A stretch of 64,000 nt of DNA, from the NCBI RefSeq assembly GCF_000188055.2, contig NZ_AEUZ02000001.1:419501-483500 (forward strand). The letters are read 5' to 3'. A program made the translations under genes and the position numbers. Under the pieces are notes generated by a model. That model did not search any database, was not told the origin of the DNA, and saw only the letters and a program-made list of their open reading frames with translations. Source of the DNA: Streptococcus urinalis 2285-97 (GTDB lineage Bacteria; Bacillota; Bacilli; Lactobacillales; Streptococcaceae). Shown here piece after piece: positions 49,978 through 60,933 of the stretch; within the stretch, counting starts at the first letter, position 1, and every line of letters begins with the position of its first letter.

Positions 49978-50781
49978 ATGATTCAAAATTCAATTCTAAT
50001 TGGGGCTAGTTTGTATAATCAGTTCCTAACATTAATTCCTGAAGGAAGACTGTTTAGTTGGCGAGCAGTTTTTGATGCTATTCCAAGTATTTTAAAACAT
50101 CTACCAACGACCTTAACCTTAACCATTATTGGTGCACTAGTTGGATTAGTATTAGCACTCTTGTTTGCTATTGTTAAAATCAATAAAGTCAAATTCTTAT
50201 ATCCCATTCAAGCTGTATTTGTTAGCTTTTTAAGAGGAACACCTATATTGGTTCAATTGATGTTAACCTATTATGGTATTCCTTTGTTTCTAAAGTTTTT
50301 AAAACAACAATATGGACTTGATTGGAATATCAATGCTATCCCAGCCTCTGTTTTTGCAATTACTGCTTTTGCTTTTAATGAGGCAGCTTATACTAGTGAA
50401 ACTATAAGAGCAGCAATTTTATCAGTAAATTCTGGAGAAATAGAAGCTGCAAAAAGTTTAGGGATGACTTCAAAACAAGTCTATAGTCGTGTTATTATTC
50501 CAAATGCAGCTGTTGTTGCTACACCAACTCTTATTAATACACTTATTGGCTTAACTAAGGGGACGTCATTAGCATTTAATGCTGGTATTGTTGAAATGTT
50601 TGCGCAAGCTCAAATTTTAGGTGGTTCAGATTACCGTTATTTTGAACGTTATATTTCGGTAGCTTTAATTTATTGGGTCATTTCTATACTCATTGAACAA
50701 TTAGGTCGTTTTATTGAAAATAAAATGGCAATCAAGTCTCCAGAAAATATAACGGATGAAGTAGCAGGAGGTATTCGCTGA
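49978..50781 (+). CDS. Amino acid ABC transporter permease
   Basis: 267 residues, about five membrane helices, His/Glu/Gln/Arg-opine family. TTLTLTIIGALVG opening, FLRGTPILVQL, and the EAA loop EAAKSLGMTSKQVY...IPNA (about 160-180) that contacts the ATPase. Overlaps the ATPase gene by 1 base. The N-terminal 25 residues before the first helix are longer than usual, but ATG 49978 has AGAAGGAAA upstream. Confidence 0.9.
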   Translation: MIQNSILIGASLYNQFLTLIPEGRLFSWRAVFDAIPSILKHLPTTLTLTIIGALVGLVLALLFAIVKINKVKFLYPIQAVFVSFLRGTPILVQLMLTYYGIPLFLKFLKQQYGLDWNINAIPASVFAITAFAFNEAAYTSETIRAAILSVNSGEIEAAKSLGMTSKQVYSRVIIPNAAVVATPTLINTLIGLTKGTSLAFNAGIVEMFAQAQILGGSDYRYFERYISVALIYWVISILIEQLGRFIENKMAIKSPENITDEVAGGIR

Positions 50782-51524
50782 TGATCAAAATTTCTCATTT
50801 AACAAAGTCATTTTCAGGACAAAAAGTTCTAGATGATATTGATATCGATATTAATAAAGGTGAAGTTATTGCTTTAGTGGGTGCTTCTGGAGCTGGGAAA
50901 TCAACGCTTTTACGGAGTATGAACTATTTAGAAGAACCAGATAGTGGGACGATTGAGATTGATGATTTTAAGGTTGATTTTAAAACAATAACAAATGATC
51001 AAATGTTAACGTTAAGACGGAAACTAGCTATGGTTTTTCAACAATTCAATTTATTTGAACGTCGTACAGCATTAGATAACGTTAAAGAAGGTTTAAAAAT
51101 AGTCAAAAAAATGTCTGATAGTGAAGCAACTAAAATTGCAAAAGAGGAACTGGCCAATGTAGGCCTGTCAAACCGTGAAAATCACTATCCAAGACATTTA
51201 TCTGGTGGTCAAAAGCAACGGGTTGCTATTGCGCGTGCTTTAGCTATGAAACCAGATGTCTTACTTTTAGATGAACCAACTTCAGCTCTTGATCCAGAAC
51301 TTGTAGGTGAGGTAGAAAAGACAATTGCCAATGCTGCAAAGTCAGGTCAAACAATGGTCCTCGTTAGTCATGATATGAAATTTGTATATGAAGTTGCCGA
51401 TAAAATTCTCTTTTTAGATAAGGGTCATATTTTAGAATCTGGGACACCAGATCAAATTTTCAACCATCCAACGCAAGAAAGAACGAAAGAATTTTTTGCG
51501 AGTTATTCAAAATCATTTCTATAA
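50781..51524 (+). CDS. Amino acid ABC transporter ATP-binding protein
   Basis: 247 residues. Walker A GASGAGKST (about 34-42), Q-loop VFQQFNLF, signature LSGGQKQR, Walker B VLLLDEPTSALDPE and H-loop VSHD. The GlnQ/TcyC-type ATPase of the preceding permease; all motifs are intact. Confidence 0.93.
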   Translation: MIKISHLTKSFSGQKVLDDIDIDINKGEVIALVGASGAGKSTLLRSMNYLEEPDSGTIEIDDFKVDFKTITNDQMLTLRRKLAMVFQQFNLFERRTALDNVKEGLKIVKKMSDSEATKIAKEELANVGLSNRENHYPRHLSGGQKQRVAIARALAMKPDVLLLDEPTSALDPELVGEVEKTIANAAKSGQTMVLVSHDMKFVYEVADKILFLDKGHILESGTPDQIFNHPTQERTKEFFASYSKSFL

Positions 51525-51547
51525 CATTCTAGATTTGATATAATAAA

Positions 51548-51572
51548 GAAGTCTGGTTTTACCAGACTTTTT
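51548..51572 (+). terminator. Terminator after the ABC transporter operon
   Basis: AAGTCTGG-TTTT-ACCAGACTTTTTA. An extended -10-like TGATATAAT (51536-51544) sits just upstream, probably by chance in AT-rich DNA. Confidence 0.85.
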
Positions 51573-51616
51573 ATGACAGAATGTAATGAATAAATTAATA
51601 GAATAATGGTTAGAAT

Positions 51617-51841
51617 ATGTTTATAGAAATATTTGGTTTGTATGTACAAGGATTATTGTTATCTTTTGTTTCAGTGTTTCTTTTTTGTGTTTTTTGGCTA
51701 TTATATCGTGTCCGTCAAAAAAAGGATAAGACACTAAAAGAAAGACAAGCCTTTTTGTATGATATAATGATGATTATGATAATGACTATTCCAATATTGG
51801 CTTTTGCATTTATGGCTATTTTATTGGTACTTAGGTCATAA
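51617..51841 (+). CDS. DUF4059-family small membrane protein
   Basis: 74 residues with two membrane helices (LLLSFVSVFLFCVFWLLY and DIMMIMIMTIPILAFAFMAILLV) joined by a basic loop RVRQKKDKTLKERQ. It matches the small streptococcal DUF4059 proteins encoded before trxB. Function unknown. No clear ribosome site precedes the ATG (AATGGTTAGAAT). Confidence 0.75.
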   Translation: MFIEIFGLYVQGLLLSFVSVFLFCVFWLLYRVRQKKDKTLKERQAFLYDIMMIMIMTIPILAFAFMAILLVLRS

Positions 51842-51866
51842 AACGTGAAATAGTTAAGGAGAAATC

Positions 51867-52781
51867 ATGTACGATACTTTAATAGTTGGTTCAGGTCCTG
51901 CAGGCATGACTGCTGCATTATACGCAGCAAGATCAAATTTAAAAGTAGGACTCATTGAACAAGGTGCACCAGGTGGCCAAATGAATAATACTTCAGATAT
52001 TGAAAATTATCCCGGCTATGATTTAATAACTGGTCCAGAACTATCCATGAAAATGTTTGAACCATTGGAAAAATTTAATGTTGAACACCTATATGGAATT
52101 GTCCAAAAAATTGAGGTTGATGGGGACATTAGAAGAGTAGTCACAGAAGATGAATCTTATGAAGCTAAAACAATCATTCTAGCGACAGGATCTAAAAATC
52201 GTCTTTTGGGAGCACCTGGAGAAGAAACCTATAACAGCAGAGGTGTTTCTTATTGTGCAGTCTGTGATGGTGCTTTCTTTAGAAATCAAGATCTCTTAGT
52301 TGTTGGTGGTGGTGATTCAGCTGTTGAAGAAGCTGTTTATCTAACACAGTTTGCTAATTCTGTGACTATTGTTCATAGACGTGACCAACTGCGAGCACAA
52401 CAAATTTTACAAAATAGAGCTTTTAATAATGAAAAAGTAAAATTCATTTGGGACTCAGTCGTCAGTGAAATAAAAGGGAATGATATGAGAGTAACTTCAG
52501 TTGATATTCAAAATGTTAAGACTGGTGAAGTAACAAATCATGCTTTTGGCGGTGTCTTTATTTATGTTGGGACATTTCCACTTTCACAAATGGTTTCAGA
52601 ATTAGATATTACCGATCAAGAAGGATGGGTTATTACTGATAATGAAATGAAAACAAGTATACCTGGTGTTTTTGCAGTAGGAGATGTACGTCAAAAACAT
52701 CTACGTCAAATAACGACAGCAGTTGGTGATGGTGCAATCGCTGGCCAAGGCGTCTACCAATATATCATTGAGAATAATTGA
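51867..52781 (+). CDS. trxB: Thioredoxin reductase
   Basis: 304 residues, low-Mr thioredoxin reductase. FAD motif VGSGPAGMTAALYAARS, redox-active CAVC (Cys130 and Cys133, YCAVCDGAFF), NADPH motif VGGGDSAVEEA and C-terminal FAVGDVRQK. Transfers electrons from NADPH to thioredoxin. ATG after AAGGAGAAAT. 25 bases after the DUF4059 gene. Confidence 0.96.
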   Translation: MYDTLIVGSGPAGMTAALYAARSNLKVGLIEQGAPGGQMNNTSDIENYPGYDLITGPELSMKMFEPLEKFNVEHLYGIVQKIEVDGDIRRVVTEDESYEAKTIILATGSKNRLLGAPGEETYNSRGVSYCAVCDGAFFRNQDLLVVGGGDSAVEEAVYLTQFANSVTIVHRRDQLRAQQILQNRAFNNEKVKFIWDSVVSEIKGNDMRVTSVDIQNVKTGEVTNHAFGGVFIYVGTFPLSQMVSELDITDQEGWVITDNEMKTSIPGVFAVGDVRQKHLRQITTAVGDGAIAGQGVYQYIIENN

Positions 52782-52893
52782 TAAATGAAAATCTAGAGTT
52801 CGTCTAGCTTTTTCTAATAGAAAAAATTATTAGAAAATTCAGATATTGAAAATTGATATATAATAAATAGAATTTTAATGAATGGAGAAAATA

Positions 52894-54276
52894 ATGTCTG
52901 AAAATGAAAATAAGGACCAAACTGAATTAGAAAATGGGATGGTTCGTGGTTTACAGAATCGACATGTCCAACTCATTGCTATTGCTGGAACAATCGGTAC
53001 CGGACTATTTTTGGGTGCCGGTAGATCAATTGCATTAACAGGACCGTCAATCTTAATAGTCTATTTAATTACTGGCTTTTTCATGTATATGATGATGAGA
53101 GCTATTGGAGAAATGCTTTATTATGATCCTGACCAACATACTTTTATTAATTTTATAACAAAATATGTTGGATCTGGTTGGGGATTGTTTGCAGGATTTT
53201 CTTATTGGATTTCCTTGATTTTCCTTGGAATGGCTGAAATTACAGCAGTCGCAACCTATGTTCAATATTGGTTCCCAACATGGCCATCTTGGATCATTCA
53301 GATTGTCTTTTTAATTATTTTAAGTGCCGTCAATTTAATTGCAGTAAAAGTTTTTGGTGAAACTGAATTTTGGTTTGCCATGATAAAAATAGTAGCGATT
53401 TTAGCTTTAATTGCTACTGCTATCTTTATGTTATTAACAAACTTTAAAACCCCTGCTGGACATGTTTCCCTTGGGAATATTTTTCATCATTTTGAATTTT
53501 TCCCAAATGGTAAATTAAAGTTCTTTATGGCATTTCAAATGGTTTTCTTTGCTTATCAGGCTATTGAATTTGTCGGAATTACGACATCTGAAACAGCTAA
53601 CCCAAGAAAAGTTTTACCAAAAGCGATCAAGGAAATTCCTTTAAGAATTGTCATTTTTTATATTGGTGCTTTAGTTTCTATTATGACTATTTTTCCTTGG
53701 AGACAGTTACCAGTTGATGAGTCACCTTTTGTAATGGTCTTCAAATTGGTAGGTATAAAATGGGCAGCAGCCCTAATTAACTTTGTTGTTTTAACATCAG
53801 CAGCGTCTGCATTAAACTCAACACTCTTTTCTACTGGACGTCATTTATATCAGTTGGCTCATGAGACACCAAATGCTTTCACGAAAGCACTTCACATTAA
53901 TAAATTGTCACGACAAGGAGTACCAAGCAAAGCTATTATCTTTTCAGCAATAGTGGTAGGAATCTCGGCTTTTATTAATTTTATTCCAGGTGTATCAGAT
54001 GCTTTTGCATTAGTAACAGCTTCATCATCAGGGGTTTACATTTCAATTTATGCCTTAACGATGTTAGCACATTGGAAATATCGTCAGTCAAATGATTTTA
54101 TGGCAGATGGTTATTTGATGCCTAATTATAAATTTATGACTCCAATTGTTTTAGCATTCTTTGCATTTGTTTACGTTTCATTATTTTTACAAGAATCAAC
54201 CTATTTAGGAGCAATAGGTGCAACGATTTGGATTGTTATCTTTGGAATTTATAGTAATTATAGAATGAAGAATTAA
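52894..54276 (+). CDS. Amino acid permease (APC superfamily)
   Basis: 460 residues, twelve membrane helices. The opening GLQNRHVQLIAIAGTIGTGLFLGAG (ends GLQNRHVQ...GLFLGAG) is the AAT-family consensus. MMMRAIGEM and FQMVFFAYQAIEFVGITTSETANP follow (D-Ser/Ala/Gly or aromatic-type permeases). The start is the ATG at 52894, after GGAGAAA; the upstream in-frame ATG at 52882 lies at that site. Substrate not determined. Confidence 0.9.
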   Translation: MSENENKDQTELENGMVRGLQNRHVQLIAIAGTIGTGLFLGAGRSIALTGPSILIVYLITGFFMYMMMRAIGEMLYYDPDQHTFINFITKYVGSGWGLFAGFSYWISLIFLGMAEITAVATYVQYWFPTWPSWIIQIVFLIILSAVNLIAVKVFGETEFWFAMIKIVAILALIATAIFMLLTNFKTPAGHVSLGNIFHHFEFFPNGKLKFFMAFQMVFFAYQAIEFVGITTSETANPRKVLPKAIKEIPLRIVIFYIGALVSIMTIFPWRQLPVDESPFVMVFKLVGIKWAAALINFVVLTSAASALNSTLFSTGRHLYQLAHETPNAFTKALHINKLSRQGVPSKAIIFSAIVVGISAFINFIPGVSDAFALVTASSSGVYISIYALTMLAHWKYRQSNDFMADGYLMPNYKFMTPIVLAFFAFVYVSLFLQESTYLGAIGATIWIVIFGIYSNYRMKN

Positions 54277-54306
54277 AAACAGTATTACTATATACTGTTT
54301 TTTTTA
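54277..54306 (+). terminator. Terminator after the amino acid permease gene
   Basis: AACAGTAT-TACTA-TATACTGTT, followed by eight T. Confidence 0.8.
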
Positions 54307-54338
54307 AAGTAATCAAGCTAATCGATTGAGAAAAATTA

Positions 54339-54347
54339 TGTTATAAT
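54339..54347 (+). promoter_or_regulatory. Extended -10 promoter of pncB-nadE
   Basis: TGTTATAAT, a perfect extended -10, 28 bases before the start codon of pncB. No clear -35. Confidence 0.6.
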
Positions 54348-54375
54348 GTTAACAATAATTTAAAGGAGATGTGAT

Positions 54376-55830
54376 ATGTATCCTGATGACAGTTTAACTC
54401 TTCATACAGATTTATATCAAATTAATATGATGCAAGTTTATTTTGAACAAAATATTCATCGTAAGCATGCTGTATTTGAAGTTTATTTTAGAAAGGCACC
54501 ATTTGAGAATGGTTATGCTGTTTTTGCAGGATTACAGCGCATTGTTGACTATTTACAACATTTAACGTTTTCTGAGTCTGATATTGCTTATTTAAAGGAA
54601 CTTGGCTATCAAGACCAATTTTTAGATTATCTCAAAAATCTCAAATTGGAATTATCTATTAAGTCTGCAAAAGAAGGTGACCTAGTATTTGCTAATGAAC
54701 CAATTGTTCAAGTAGAAGGACCACTTGGACAATGTCAACTTGTCGAAACAGCAATCTTGAATATAGTTAACTTTCAAACTTTAATAGCCACAAAAGCAGC
54801 TAGAATAAAGTCTGTTATTCAAGATGAACCTCTCTTAGAATTTGGAACAAGACGTGCACAAGAAATGGATGCAGCTATTTGGGGAACGCGTGCTGCAGTG
54901 ATCGGTGGTGCAGATGCGACAAGTAATGTTAGAGCTGGAAAACTATTTGGAATACCTGTCTCAGGAACCCATGCACATGCTTTAGTTCAAACTTATGGTA
55001 ATGATTATAAAGCATTTATGGCATACGCTAATACACACAAAGATTGTGTATTCTTAGTGGATACTTATGATACCTTAAGATCAGGTGTACCTGCAGCTAT
55101 TAAAGTTGCAAAAGAATTAGGAGATAGCATTCAATTTCTTGGTGTAAGACTTGATTCAGGAGATTTAGCATATCTTTCAAAAAAAGTAAGACAGCAATTA
55201 GACGATGCTGGTTTTACAGAAGCCAAAATTTATGCATCCAATGACTTAGATGAAGATACTATCCTTAGTTTGAAAATGCAAGGTGCAAAAATTGATGTTT
55301 GGGGAGTTGGAACAAAATTAATTACAGCATACGACCAACCGGCTTTAGGTGCCGTCTACAAGATTGTTTCCATTGAAGGTGACGATGGTAAAATGCGTGA
55401 TACAATCAAGTTATCAAACAATGCTGAAAAGGTGTCAACACCAGGTAAAAAACAGGCTTGGAGAATTACAAGTCTTGAAAAAGACAAATCAGAAGGAGAT
55501 TACATAACGGCTTCTGATGTTGATGTCAATAAGCTTGATAGTATCTATATGTTTCATCCAACTTATACTTATATCAATAAAACGGTTGAAAATTTTACTG
55601 CCGTACCACTTTTAGTAGATATTTTCGACAAAGGAGAGCTTGTTTATCAGTTACCTGATTTAGATGCTATCAAGGAATATGGTCGTATGGAATTTGACAA
55701 ATTATGGGATGAGTACAAACGTATTTTAAATCCTCAAGACTATCCTGTTGATTTATCTCAAAATGTATGGCAAAACAAGATGAATCTAATTGACCAATTA
55801 CGTAAGAAATCAAGTAGAAAGGGAATGTAG
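54376..55830 (+). CDS. pncB: Nicotinate phosphoribosyltransferase
   Basis: 484 residues. Converts nicotinate and PRPP to NaMN, the entry of the NAD salvage pathway. The opening [23 protein letters not shown] active-site block ([14 protein letters not shown]), GTHAHA and VRLDSGDL are typical. ATG after AAAGGAGATG. Its 3' end precedes nadE by one base, forming an NAD-synthesis operon. Confidence 0.95.
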   Translation: MYPDDSLTLHTDLYQINMMQVYFEQNIHRKHAVFEVYFRKAPFENGYAVFAGLQRIVDYLQHLTFSESDIAYLKELGYQDQFLDYLKNLKLELSIKSAKEGDLVFANEPIVQVEGPLGQCQLVETAILNIVNFQTLIATKAARIKSVIQDEPLLEFGTRRAQEMDAAIWGTRAAVIGGADATSNVRAGKLFGIPVSGTHAHALVQTYGNDYKAFMAYANTHKDCVFLVDTYDTLRSGVPAAIKVAKELGDSIQFLGVRLDSGDLAYLSKKVRQQLDDAGFTEAKIYASNDLDEDTILSLKMQGAKIDVWGVGTKLITAYDQPALGAVYKIVSIEGDDGKMRDTIKLSNNAEKVSTPGKKQAWRITSLEKDKSEGDYITASDVDVNKLDSIYMFHPTYTYINKTVENFTAVPLLVDIFDKGELVYQLPDLDAIKEYGRMEFDKLWDEYKRILNPQDYPVDLSQNVWQNKMNLIDQLRKKSSRKGM

Positions 55831-55831
55831 T

Positions 55832-56656
55832 ATGAGCTTGCAAGAAGAGATTATTAAAGAACTAGGTGTGAAACCTAAAATTGATCCCAAAGAAGAAATC
55901 CGTCGATCTATTGACTTTTTAAAAGCTTATTTGAAGAAACATGCGTTTTTGAAAACATTTGTATTAGGAATATCTGGAGGTCAAGACTCTTCATTAGCTG
56001 GTCGTTTAGCACAAATGGCTGTTGAAGAATTAAGAGAAGAAACAAAAGATGATTCTTATCAATTTATCGCAGTGAGACTTCCTTATGGTGTTCAAGCTGA
56101 TGAAGCTGATGCTCAACGTGCATTATCTTTTATCAAGCCTGATTTATCATTAACTGTCAACATTAAAGAAGCCGTTGATGGACAAGTAAGAGCATTGCAA
56201 GATGCTGGTGTTATTGTTTCAGATTTTAATAAAGGAAATATCAAGGCAAGACAGAGAATGATTACTCAGTATGCAATTGCTGGTCAACATCAAGGGGCTG
56301 TTATTGGTACTGATCATGCCGCAGAAAACATTACTGGTTTCTTTACTAAATTTGGTGATGGAGGAGCTGATATTTTACCTCTTTTTCGACTTAATAAAAG
56401 ACAAGGAAAACAACTTCTTGCAGAACTTGGAGCTGAAAAAGCACTTTATGAAAAAATTCCAACAGCAGATTTAGAAGAAAACAAGCCAGGAATTGCTGAC
56501 GAAGTAGCTTTAGGAGTAACATATCAAGATATTGATAATTATCTAGAAGGTAGAGAAGTTACAACTGATGCTAAAGAAAAAATTGAAGCTTGGTGGCAAA
56601 AAACACAACATAAGCGTCATTTACCAATTACAGTATTTGATGATTTTTGGAAATAA
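55832..56656 (+). CDS. nadE: NH3-dependent NAD+ synthetase
   Basis: 274 residues. Amidates NaAD to NAD+. The PP-loop is SGGQDSS (about 48-54), with [22 protein letters not shown] and LRxNKRQG-like segments. The short form without a glutaminase domain uses ammonia. The start at 55832 follows GAAAGGGAATGT; the in-frame upstream extension overlaps pncB and is not coding. Confidence 0.95.
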   Translation: MSLQEEIIKELGVKPKIDPKEEIRRSIDFLKAYLKKHAFLKTFVLGISGGQDSSLAGRLAQMAVEELREETKDDSYQFIAVRLPYGVQADEADAQRALSFIKPDLSLTVNIKEAVDGQVRALQDAGVIVSDFNKGNIKARQRMITQYAIAGQHQGAVIGTDHAAENITGFFTKFGDGGADILPLFRLNKRQGKQLLAELGAEKALYEKIPTADLEENKPGIADEVALGVTYQDIDNYLEGREVTTDAKEKIEAWWQKTQHKRHLPITVFDDFWK

Positions 56657-56685
56657 AAAGTTAGGGTAACCTAACTTTTTATTTT
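56655..56685 (+). terminator. Terminator after nadE
   Basis: AAAAAGTTAGG-GTAA-CCTAACTTTTT. Confidence 0.85.
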
Positions 56686-56745
56686 GCTTGATAAAAAAAT
56701 ATAAAGGTATATAATAGAGGAGTAAATTAAAAAAAGGAGTATTTT

Positions 56746-58080
56746 ATGTCAGAATTAAGTCAATCATTTACTGATAAGTTGTTTGAAAATTATCAAAATA
56801 ATACTAAATTTAATGCTATTGAAAATGCTGTTACTCACAATGGCTTATTAAAGTCACTAGAAACCCGTCAAAGTCAAGCTGAAAATGATTTTAGTTTCTC
56901 TATTGATTTGACAAAAGACGAAGTTTCTAATCAAAAAGCTTCAGGTCGTTGCTGGATGTTTGCAGCTTTAAATACATTCCGTCACAAATTAATTTCCGAA
57001 TTTAAATTAGAAAACTTTGAATTATCTCAAGCACACACTTTTTTCTGGGACAAATATGAAAAATCAAATTGGTTTATGGAACAAGTTATTGCGACAGCAG
57101 ATCAAGAGCTAACAAGTCGTAAAGTAAAATTCCTTTTAGATGTTCCTCAACAAGATGGTGGACAATGGGATATGGTAGTGTCATTGTTTGAAAAATATGG
57201 TGTAGTACCCAAAGCCATTTACCCAGAATCAGAAGCTTCAAGTAATAGTAGAGAACTAAATCAATATCTCAATAAACTATTAAGACAAGACGCTCAAATT
57301 TTACGTCAATTAATTAAAGATGGTGCTAAAGCAGATCAAGTAAAAGCTAAAAAAGAAGAATTGCTTCAAGAAATATTTAACTTTTTAGCAATGACCCTAG
57401 GGCTCCCACCACGTCAATTTGACTTTTCTTATCGTGATAAAGATAATCAATTTCATTCTGAAAAAGGATTAACACCACAAGCTTTTTATGAAAAATTTGT
57501 TGGTCTTAAATTGGATGACTATGTTTCAATTATTAATGCACCAACTGCAGACAAACCCTATGGTAAATCTTATACAGTAGAAATGCTTGGTAATGTTGTC
57601 GGTAGTAGAGATGTTCGATACCTTAATCTTGAGATGGACCGTTTTAAAGAACTTGCTATTGCTCAAATGAAAACTGGTGAGTCAGTTTGGTTTGGTTCAG
57701 ATGTTGGTCAAGTATCCGATAGACAAAAAGGTATCTTAGCTCATAACACTTATGATTTTAATTCAAGTATGGATATCACTCTTTCTCAAGATAAAGCAGG
57801 AAGACTTGATTATAGTGAAAGTTTAATGACACATGCTATGGTATTAACAGGTGTTGATCTAGATGAGAATGGAAAACCACTAAAATGGAAAGTTGAAAAT
57901 TCTTGGGGAGAAAAAGTTGGGCAAAAAGGTTACTTTGTCGCTTCAGATCAATGGATGGATGAATACACCTACCAAATTGTTGTTAGAAAAGAATTCTTAA
58001 CAGAAGAAGAATTAAAAGCTTATGAAGCTGAATCTAAAGTATTAGCGCCTTGGGATCCAATGGGAGCTTTAGCAAATTAA
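56746..58080 (+). CDS. pepC: Aminopeptidase C (bleomycin hydrolase family)
   Basis: 444 residues, papain-like C1B peptidase, cytoplasmic. Active-site Cys69 in GRCWMFAAL, His363 in THAMVLTG and Asn385 in ENSWGE. Removes N-terminal residues from peptides in lactic-acid bacteria. Length and motifs are full. Converges with pbp1A. Confidence 0.95.
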   Translation: MSELSQSFTDKLFENYQNNTKFNAIENAVTHNGLLKSLETRQSQAENDFSFSIDLTKDEVSNQKASGRCWMFAALNTFRHKLISEFKLENFELSQAHTFFWDKYEKSNWFMEQVIATADQELTSRKVKFLLDVPQQDGGQWDMVVSLFEKYGVVPKAIYPESEASSNSRELNQYLNKLLRQDAQILRQLIKDGAKADQVKAKKEELLQEIFNFLAMTLGLPPRQFDFSYRDKDNQFHSEKGLTPQAFYEKFVGLKLDDYVSIINAPTADKPYGKSYTVEMLGNVVGSRDVRYLNLEMDRFKELAIAQMKTGESVWFGSDVGQVSDRQKGILAHNTYDFNSSMDITLSQDKAGRLDYSESLMTHAMVLTGVDLDENGKPLKWKVENSWGEKVGQKGYFVASDQWMDEYTYQIVVRKEFLTEEELKAYEAESKVLAPWDPMGALAN

Positions 58081-58111
58081 AAAAAGAAACTCTTAAAGAG
58101 TTTCTTTTTTT
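58079..58111. terminator. Bidirectional terminator between pepC and pbp1A
   Basis: AAAAAAAGAAACTCTT-AAAGAGTTTCTTTTTTT; the pbp1A stop codon overlaps it. Confidence 0.9.
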
Positions 58112-60272
58112 AATTATTTTCTTGACTTCCATTGTTGTTTTGAGAAGAGTTGGAATTATTTTCTGAACTTGTACTTGAAGCACTTGAACTGTCGGTAGAA
58201 GTACTGTTAGAATTAGTACTTTGTCCTTGACTAGATGAACTAGAATAAGTATTACTATAGACACGACTAGAGTATGTATTTGAAGAATAACTTCCATTTA
58301 GGTAGAGGTACCCACCACTTCGATACAAACCACTTGGCATTGTCCAATCAGAGCTATATCCTTCAGTCAAGTAGGACATCATATTTTTATAGACACTTGC
58401 TGCGACATTTAAACCATCTCCATAGACTGGAGTTAAACGATTTTTATATCCGGTCCAAACAGCCATTGCGTATTGGTTTGTGTAGCCTACAAAGTTTTCG
58501 TCAGGTGCCATTGTTCCAACATAATCCGAATAGATACCAGTTTCAGCTTCAACTTTGGCTAATTCATCATCGGTGTAATTTGAAGTACCTGTTTTACCAG
58601 CTTGGACAACTCCAGAAATAGCAGCTTCAGTACCTGTACCATAGGTCAATACTGTTTTTAACATATCGGTCATCATATAAGCTGTCGTTTCCTTCATGGC
58701 TCTTGAACCATTTGAAGAAAATGATTTCGTCGTACCATCATTGAATTCTACTTTATTGATATATTGTGGTTCATAATAAGTACCACCATTTGCGAAAGCA
58801 GAATAGGCAGCAGCCATTTTCTCACTACTTGCTCCATATTTATTATCAGAGCTACTATTGTTGCTTGAGATAGCATTAGAATAATGCATTTCAGGATACT
58901 TAATACCCAATCCACTCAAGAATTTGGCTGCGCTTTTAAGTCCAGCAGCTTCTAAAGCTCTTACAGCAGGCACGTTACGTGATTGTTGTATGGCAGTTTG
59001 AATAGACATCCATCCATTATATTTTAAATCCCAGTCATAAATTTGTGTATTTGTTCCTGGCCAATAATAAATTGAGTCATTAGTTGATTGTGCAGTTGTT
59101 GTATAATCACCATCTTCAATAGCTGGACCATAAGCAGATATTGGTTTCATTGTAGAACCCCAGTCTCTATCAGTTAAAACGGCTTGGTTAGTACCAAAAG
59201 AGACGTTAGAGGTTTGTTTACGTGAACCTAGTTGAGCAATAACTTTACCCGTTGTTACATCCATAACAGTTGATGCAACTTGCATACTATCATCAGGATA
59301 GGCAACGTAGTCATCGGTATTATAGATATCATAAAGTCTTTGTTGCGCTTCAGGTTGAATATTAGTATAGACTTTCATTCCTGAAGTGAAAACATCTTTA
59401 CCAGTTTTTGATTTAACTTGTTCGATAACTTCTTTTAGGTAGTTATCCATATATTTTGGATAACTGGAAGTTTGTCGTAACGGTTGTAATCCATCAGCAA
59501 CAGGTGTAGCAACTGCTGTATCATATTCTTTTTTGGTAATATTGCCATTGGAATACATTTGCTGAAGGACAGTGTCTCTACGTGATTTAGCAGTATCTGG
59601 ATGACTATATGGGTCATATTGTGTAGGGGCTTGAGGAATGCCTGCTAAAAGTGCTAACTGAGCGTAAGAAAGATCTTTCAGGTCTTTTCCATAATAGGAT
59701 TTAGCTGCTGTAAGCATACCGTAGTTTCCGTTACCCATGTATACTTTATTTATATAGAAAGTGAGGATTTCTTTTTTAGTATACTTTCTTTCCATTTGTA
59801 AAGATAGCCAAACTTCTTGAGCTTTACGTTTAATAGTTTGGTCGGACTCTTTTGTTGAAAAGTAGGCTAATTTGATTAGCTGTTGATCCAAGGTTGATCC
59901 ACCTTGAGTACTGTTACTAACCAAGTTATGCCAAGCAGCTCCAAGAATACGATAGACATCAACACCACGGTGATTGAAAAAGCGTTTATCTTCAATAGAA
60001 GTAATCGCATTTACTAAATTAATAGGAATGCTATCTGCAGTAACGCTTTCACGTTTTTCTGATCCTAAATCGGCTATTAAATTATTATTTCCATCATAAA
60101 TGAGACTTGAATTGGTTGATTTTAATTGTGTTTCAGATAATTTTGGAGCCGTACTAATGTAAAAGGCAAATAAAAGACCACCTATTACAACAACTAGGAT
60201 GATAAGGCTCAATAGAGCAGCTAAAGCATATTTCAATACTTTTCTGAGAGTTTTTTTGTCGATTTTAATCAC
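58110..60272 (-). CDS. pbp1A: Class A penicillin-binding protein 1A
   Basis: 720 residues. N-terminal cytoplasmic tail and one membrane helix ([20 protein letters not shown], about 19-38), glycosyltransferase-51 domain ([24 protein letters not shown]), then transpeptidase domain with STMK ([11 protein letters not shown]), SRN (QQSRNVPA) and KTGTS. A Ser/Asn-rich extracellular tail (about 660-720) follows. Makes and crosslinks peptidoglycan. GTG start at 60272; it overlaps recU by 8 bases, with AGGCGG inside recU as the ribosome site. Confidence 0.95.
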   Translation of the reverse strand: MIKIDKKTLRKVLKYALAALLSLIILVVVIGGLLFAFYISTAPKLSETQLKSTNSSLIYDGNNNLIADLGSEKRESVTADSIPINLVNAITSIEDKRFFNHRGVDVYRILGAAWHNLVSNSTQGGSTLDQQLIKLAYFSTKESDQTIKRKAQEVWLSLQMERKYTKKEILTFYINKVYMGNGNYGMLTAAKSYYGKDLKDLSYAQLALLAGIPQAPTQYDPYSHPDTAKSRRDTVLQQMYSNGNITKKEYDTAVATPVADGLQPLRQTSSYPKYMDNYLKEVIEQVKSKTGKDVFTSGMKVYTNIQPEAQQRLYDIYNTDDYVAYPDDSMQVASTVMDVTTGKVIAQLGSRKQTSNVSFGTNQAVLTDRDWGSTMKPISAYGPAIEDGDYTTTAQSTNDSIYYWPGTNTQIYDWDLKYNGWMSIQTAIQQSRNVPAVRALEAAGLKSAAKFLSGLGIKYPEMHYSNAISSNNSSSDNKYGASSEKMAAAYSAFANGGTYYEPQYINKVEFNDGTTKSFSSNGSRAMKETTAYMMTDMLKTVLTYGTGTEAAISGVVQAGKTGTSNYTDDELAKVEAETGIYSDYVGTMAPDENFVGYTNQYAMAVWTGYKNRLTPVYGDGLNVAASVYKNMMSYLTEGYSSDWTMPSGLYRSGGYLYLNGSYSSNTYSSRVYSNTYSSSSSQGQSTNSNSTSTDSSSASSTSSENNSNSSQNNNGSQENN

Positions 60273-60858
60273 CGCCTAAAATTATTTTATCGATAATATC
60301 TAAATAAGGAACTTGTGGAAATGCACCTGGCATTATCGTATAACCATTTTTTCTGATATAATCTAGGGACATTGATTTAGTTCCTTTATCAATCTGATAA
60401 AAACGAATTAAATCATTTGCAAGGAGTAAATAGGTTTCCTTTAAAGTTGAAAAATGAAGAAGAACAAAGCAAATACCTTTTTGAGAAACAACCCGCTCCA
60501 TATGTTCTATTTGATGGGCGTGAAAATTTTTCATTGGCATTGCAGTCTTTTGACGTGTCTCTTTGGCTTCAAAATCAATATAATAACCTTTATAGACACC
60601 CGAATAATCAGTTGTTGATGCCTGTCTGAAATATGCTTCAACTATCTTTGCGCGACTCCGTTTTGGATAATCAACTTTGACAATCTGAATGGGAGTAGGT
60701 TTCTTATGAATAACAGCAATATCTCTAGAAAGATAGTATTCATTTGTTGCATTTATTGAAGCTTCAAATGACATACCACGATTAGCAAAATCTGTTTTTT
60801 TTCGGGAAGATTTTAAAGGTTCTGATTTTCGAATAAGATGATTAGGATAGTTAACCAT
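60265..60858 (-). CDS. recU: Holliday junction resolvase RecU
   Basis: 197 residues. [31 protein letters not shown], the catalytic DFEAKET and [14 protein letters not shown] regions define RecU, the resolvase of low-GC Gram-positives; it also helps with chromosome segregation. The ATG at 60858 is just after AGGAGG; the longer upstream frame is not supported. Operon recU-pbp1A, a conserved pair in Firmicutes. Confidence 0.95.
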   Translation of the reverse strand: MVNYPNHLIRKSEPLKSSRKKTDFANRGMSFEASINATNEYYLSRDIAVIHKKPTPIQIVKVDYPKRSRAKIVEAYFRQASTTDYSGVYKGYYIDFEAKETRQKTAMPMKNFHAHQIEHMERVVSQKGICFVLLHFSTLKETYLLLANDLIRFYQIDKGTKSMSLDYIRKNGYTIMPGAFPQVPYLDIIDKIILGGD

Positions 60859-60933
60859 AGTCCTCCTAACATATACATTATGATAAACATAAGCATTCAC
60901 ATTATACCATAAAAATTGAAAGGATAACAAAAT

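Noticed and set aside
51536..51572. Promoter immediately before a terminator, suggesting a tiny RNA
   Set aside because: Only a -10-like sequence is present without a -35; the start point would fall in the terminator stem, and AT-rich DNA gives such matches often.
58110..58300. Ser/Asn/Thr-rich end of pbp1A as a possible microsatellite
   Set aside because: It is the disordered extracellular tail of PBP1A with mixed codons, not a perfect tandem repeat.
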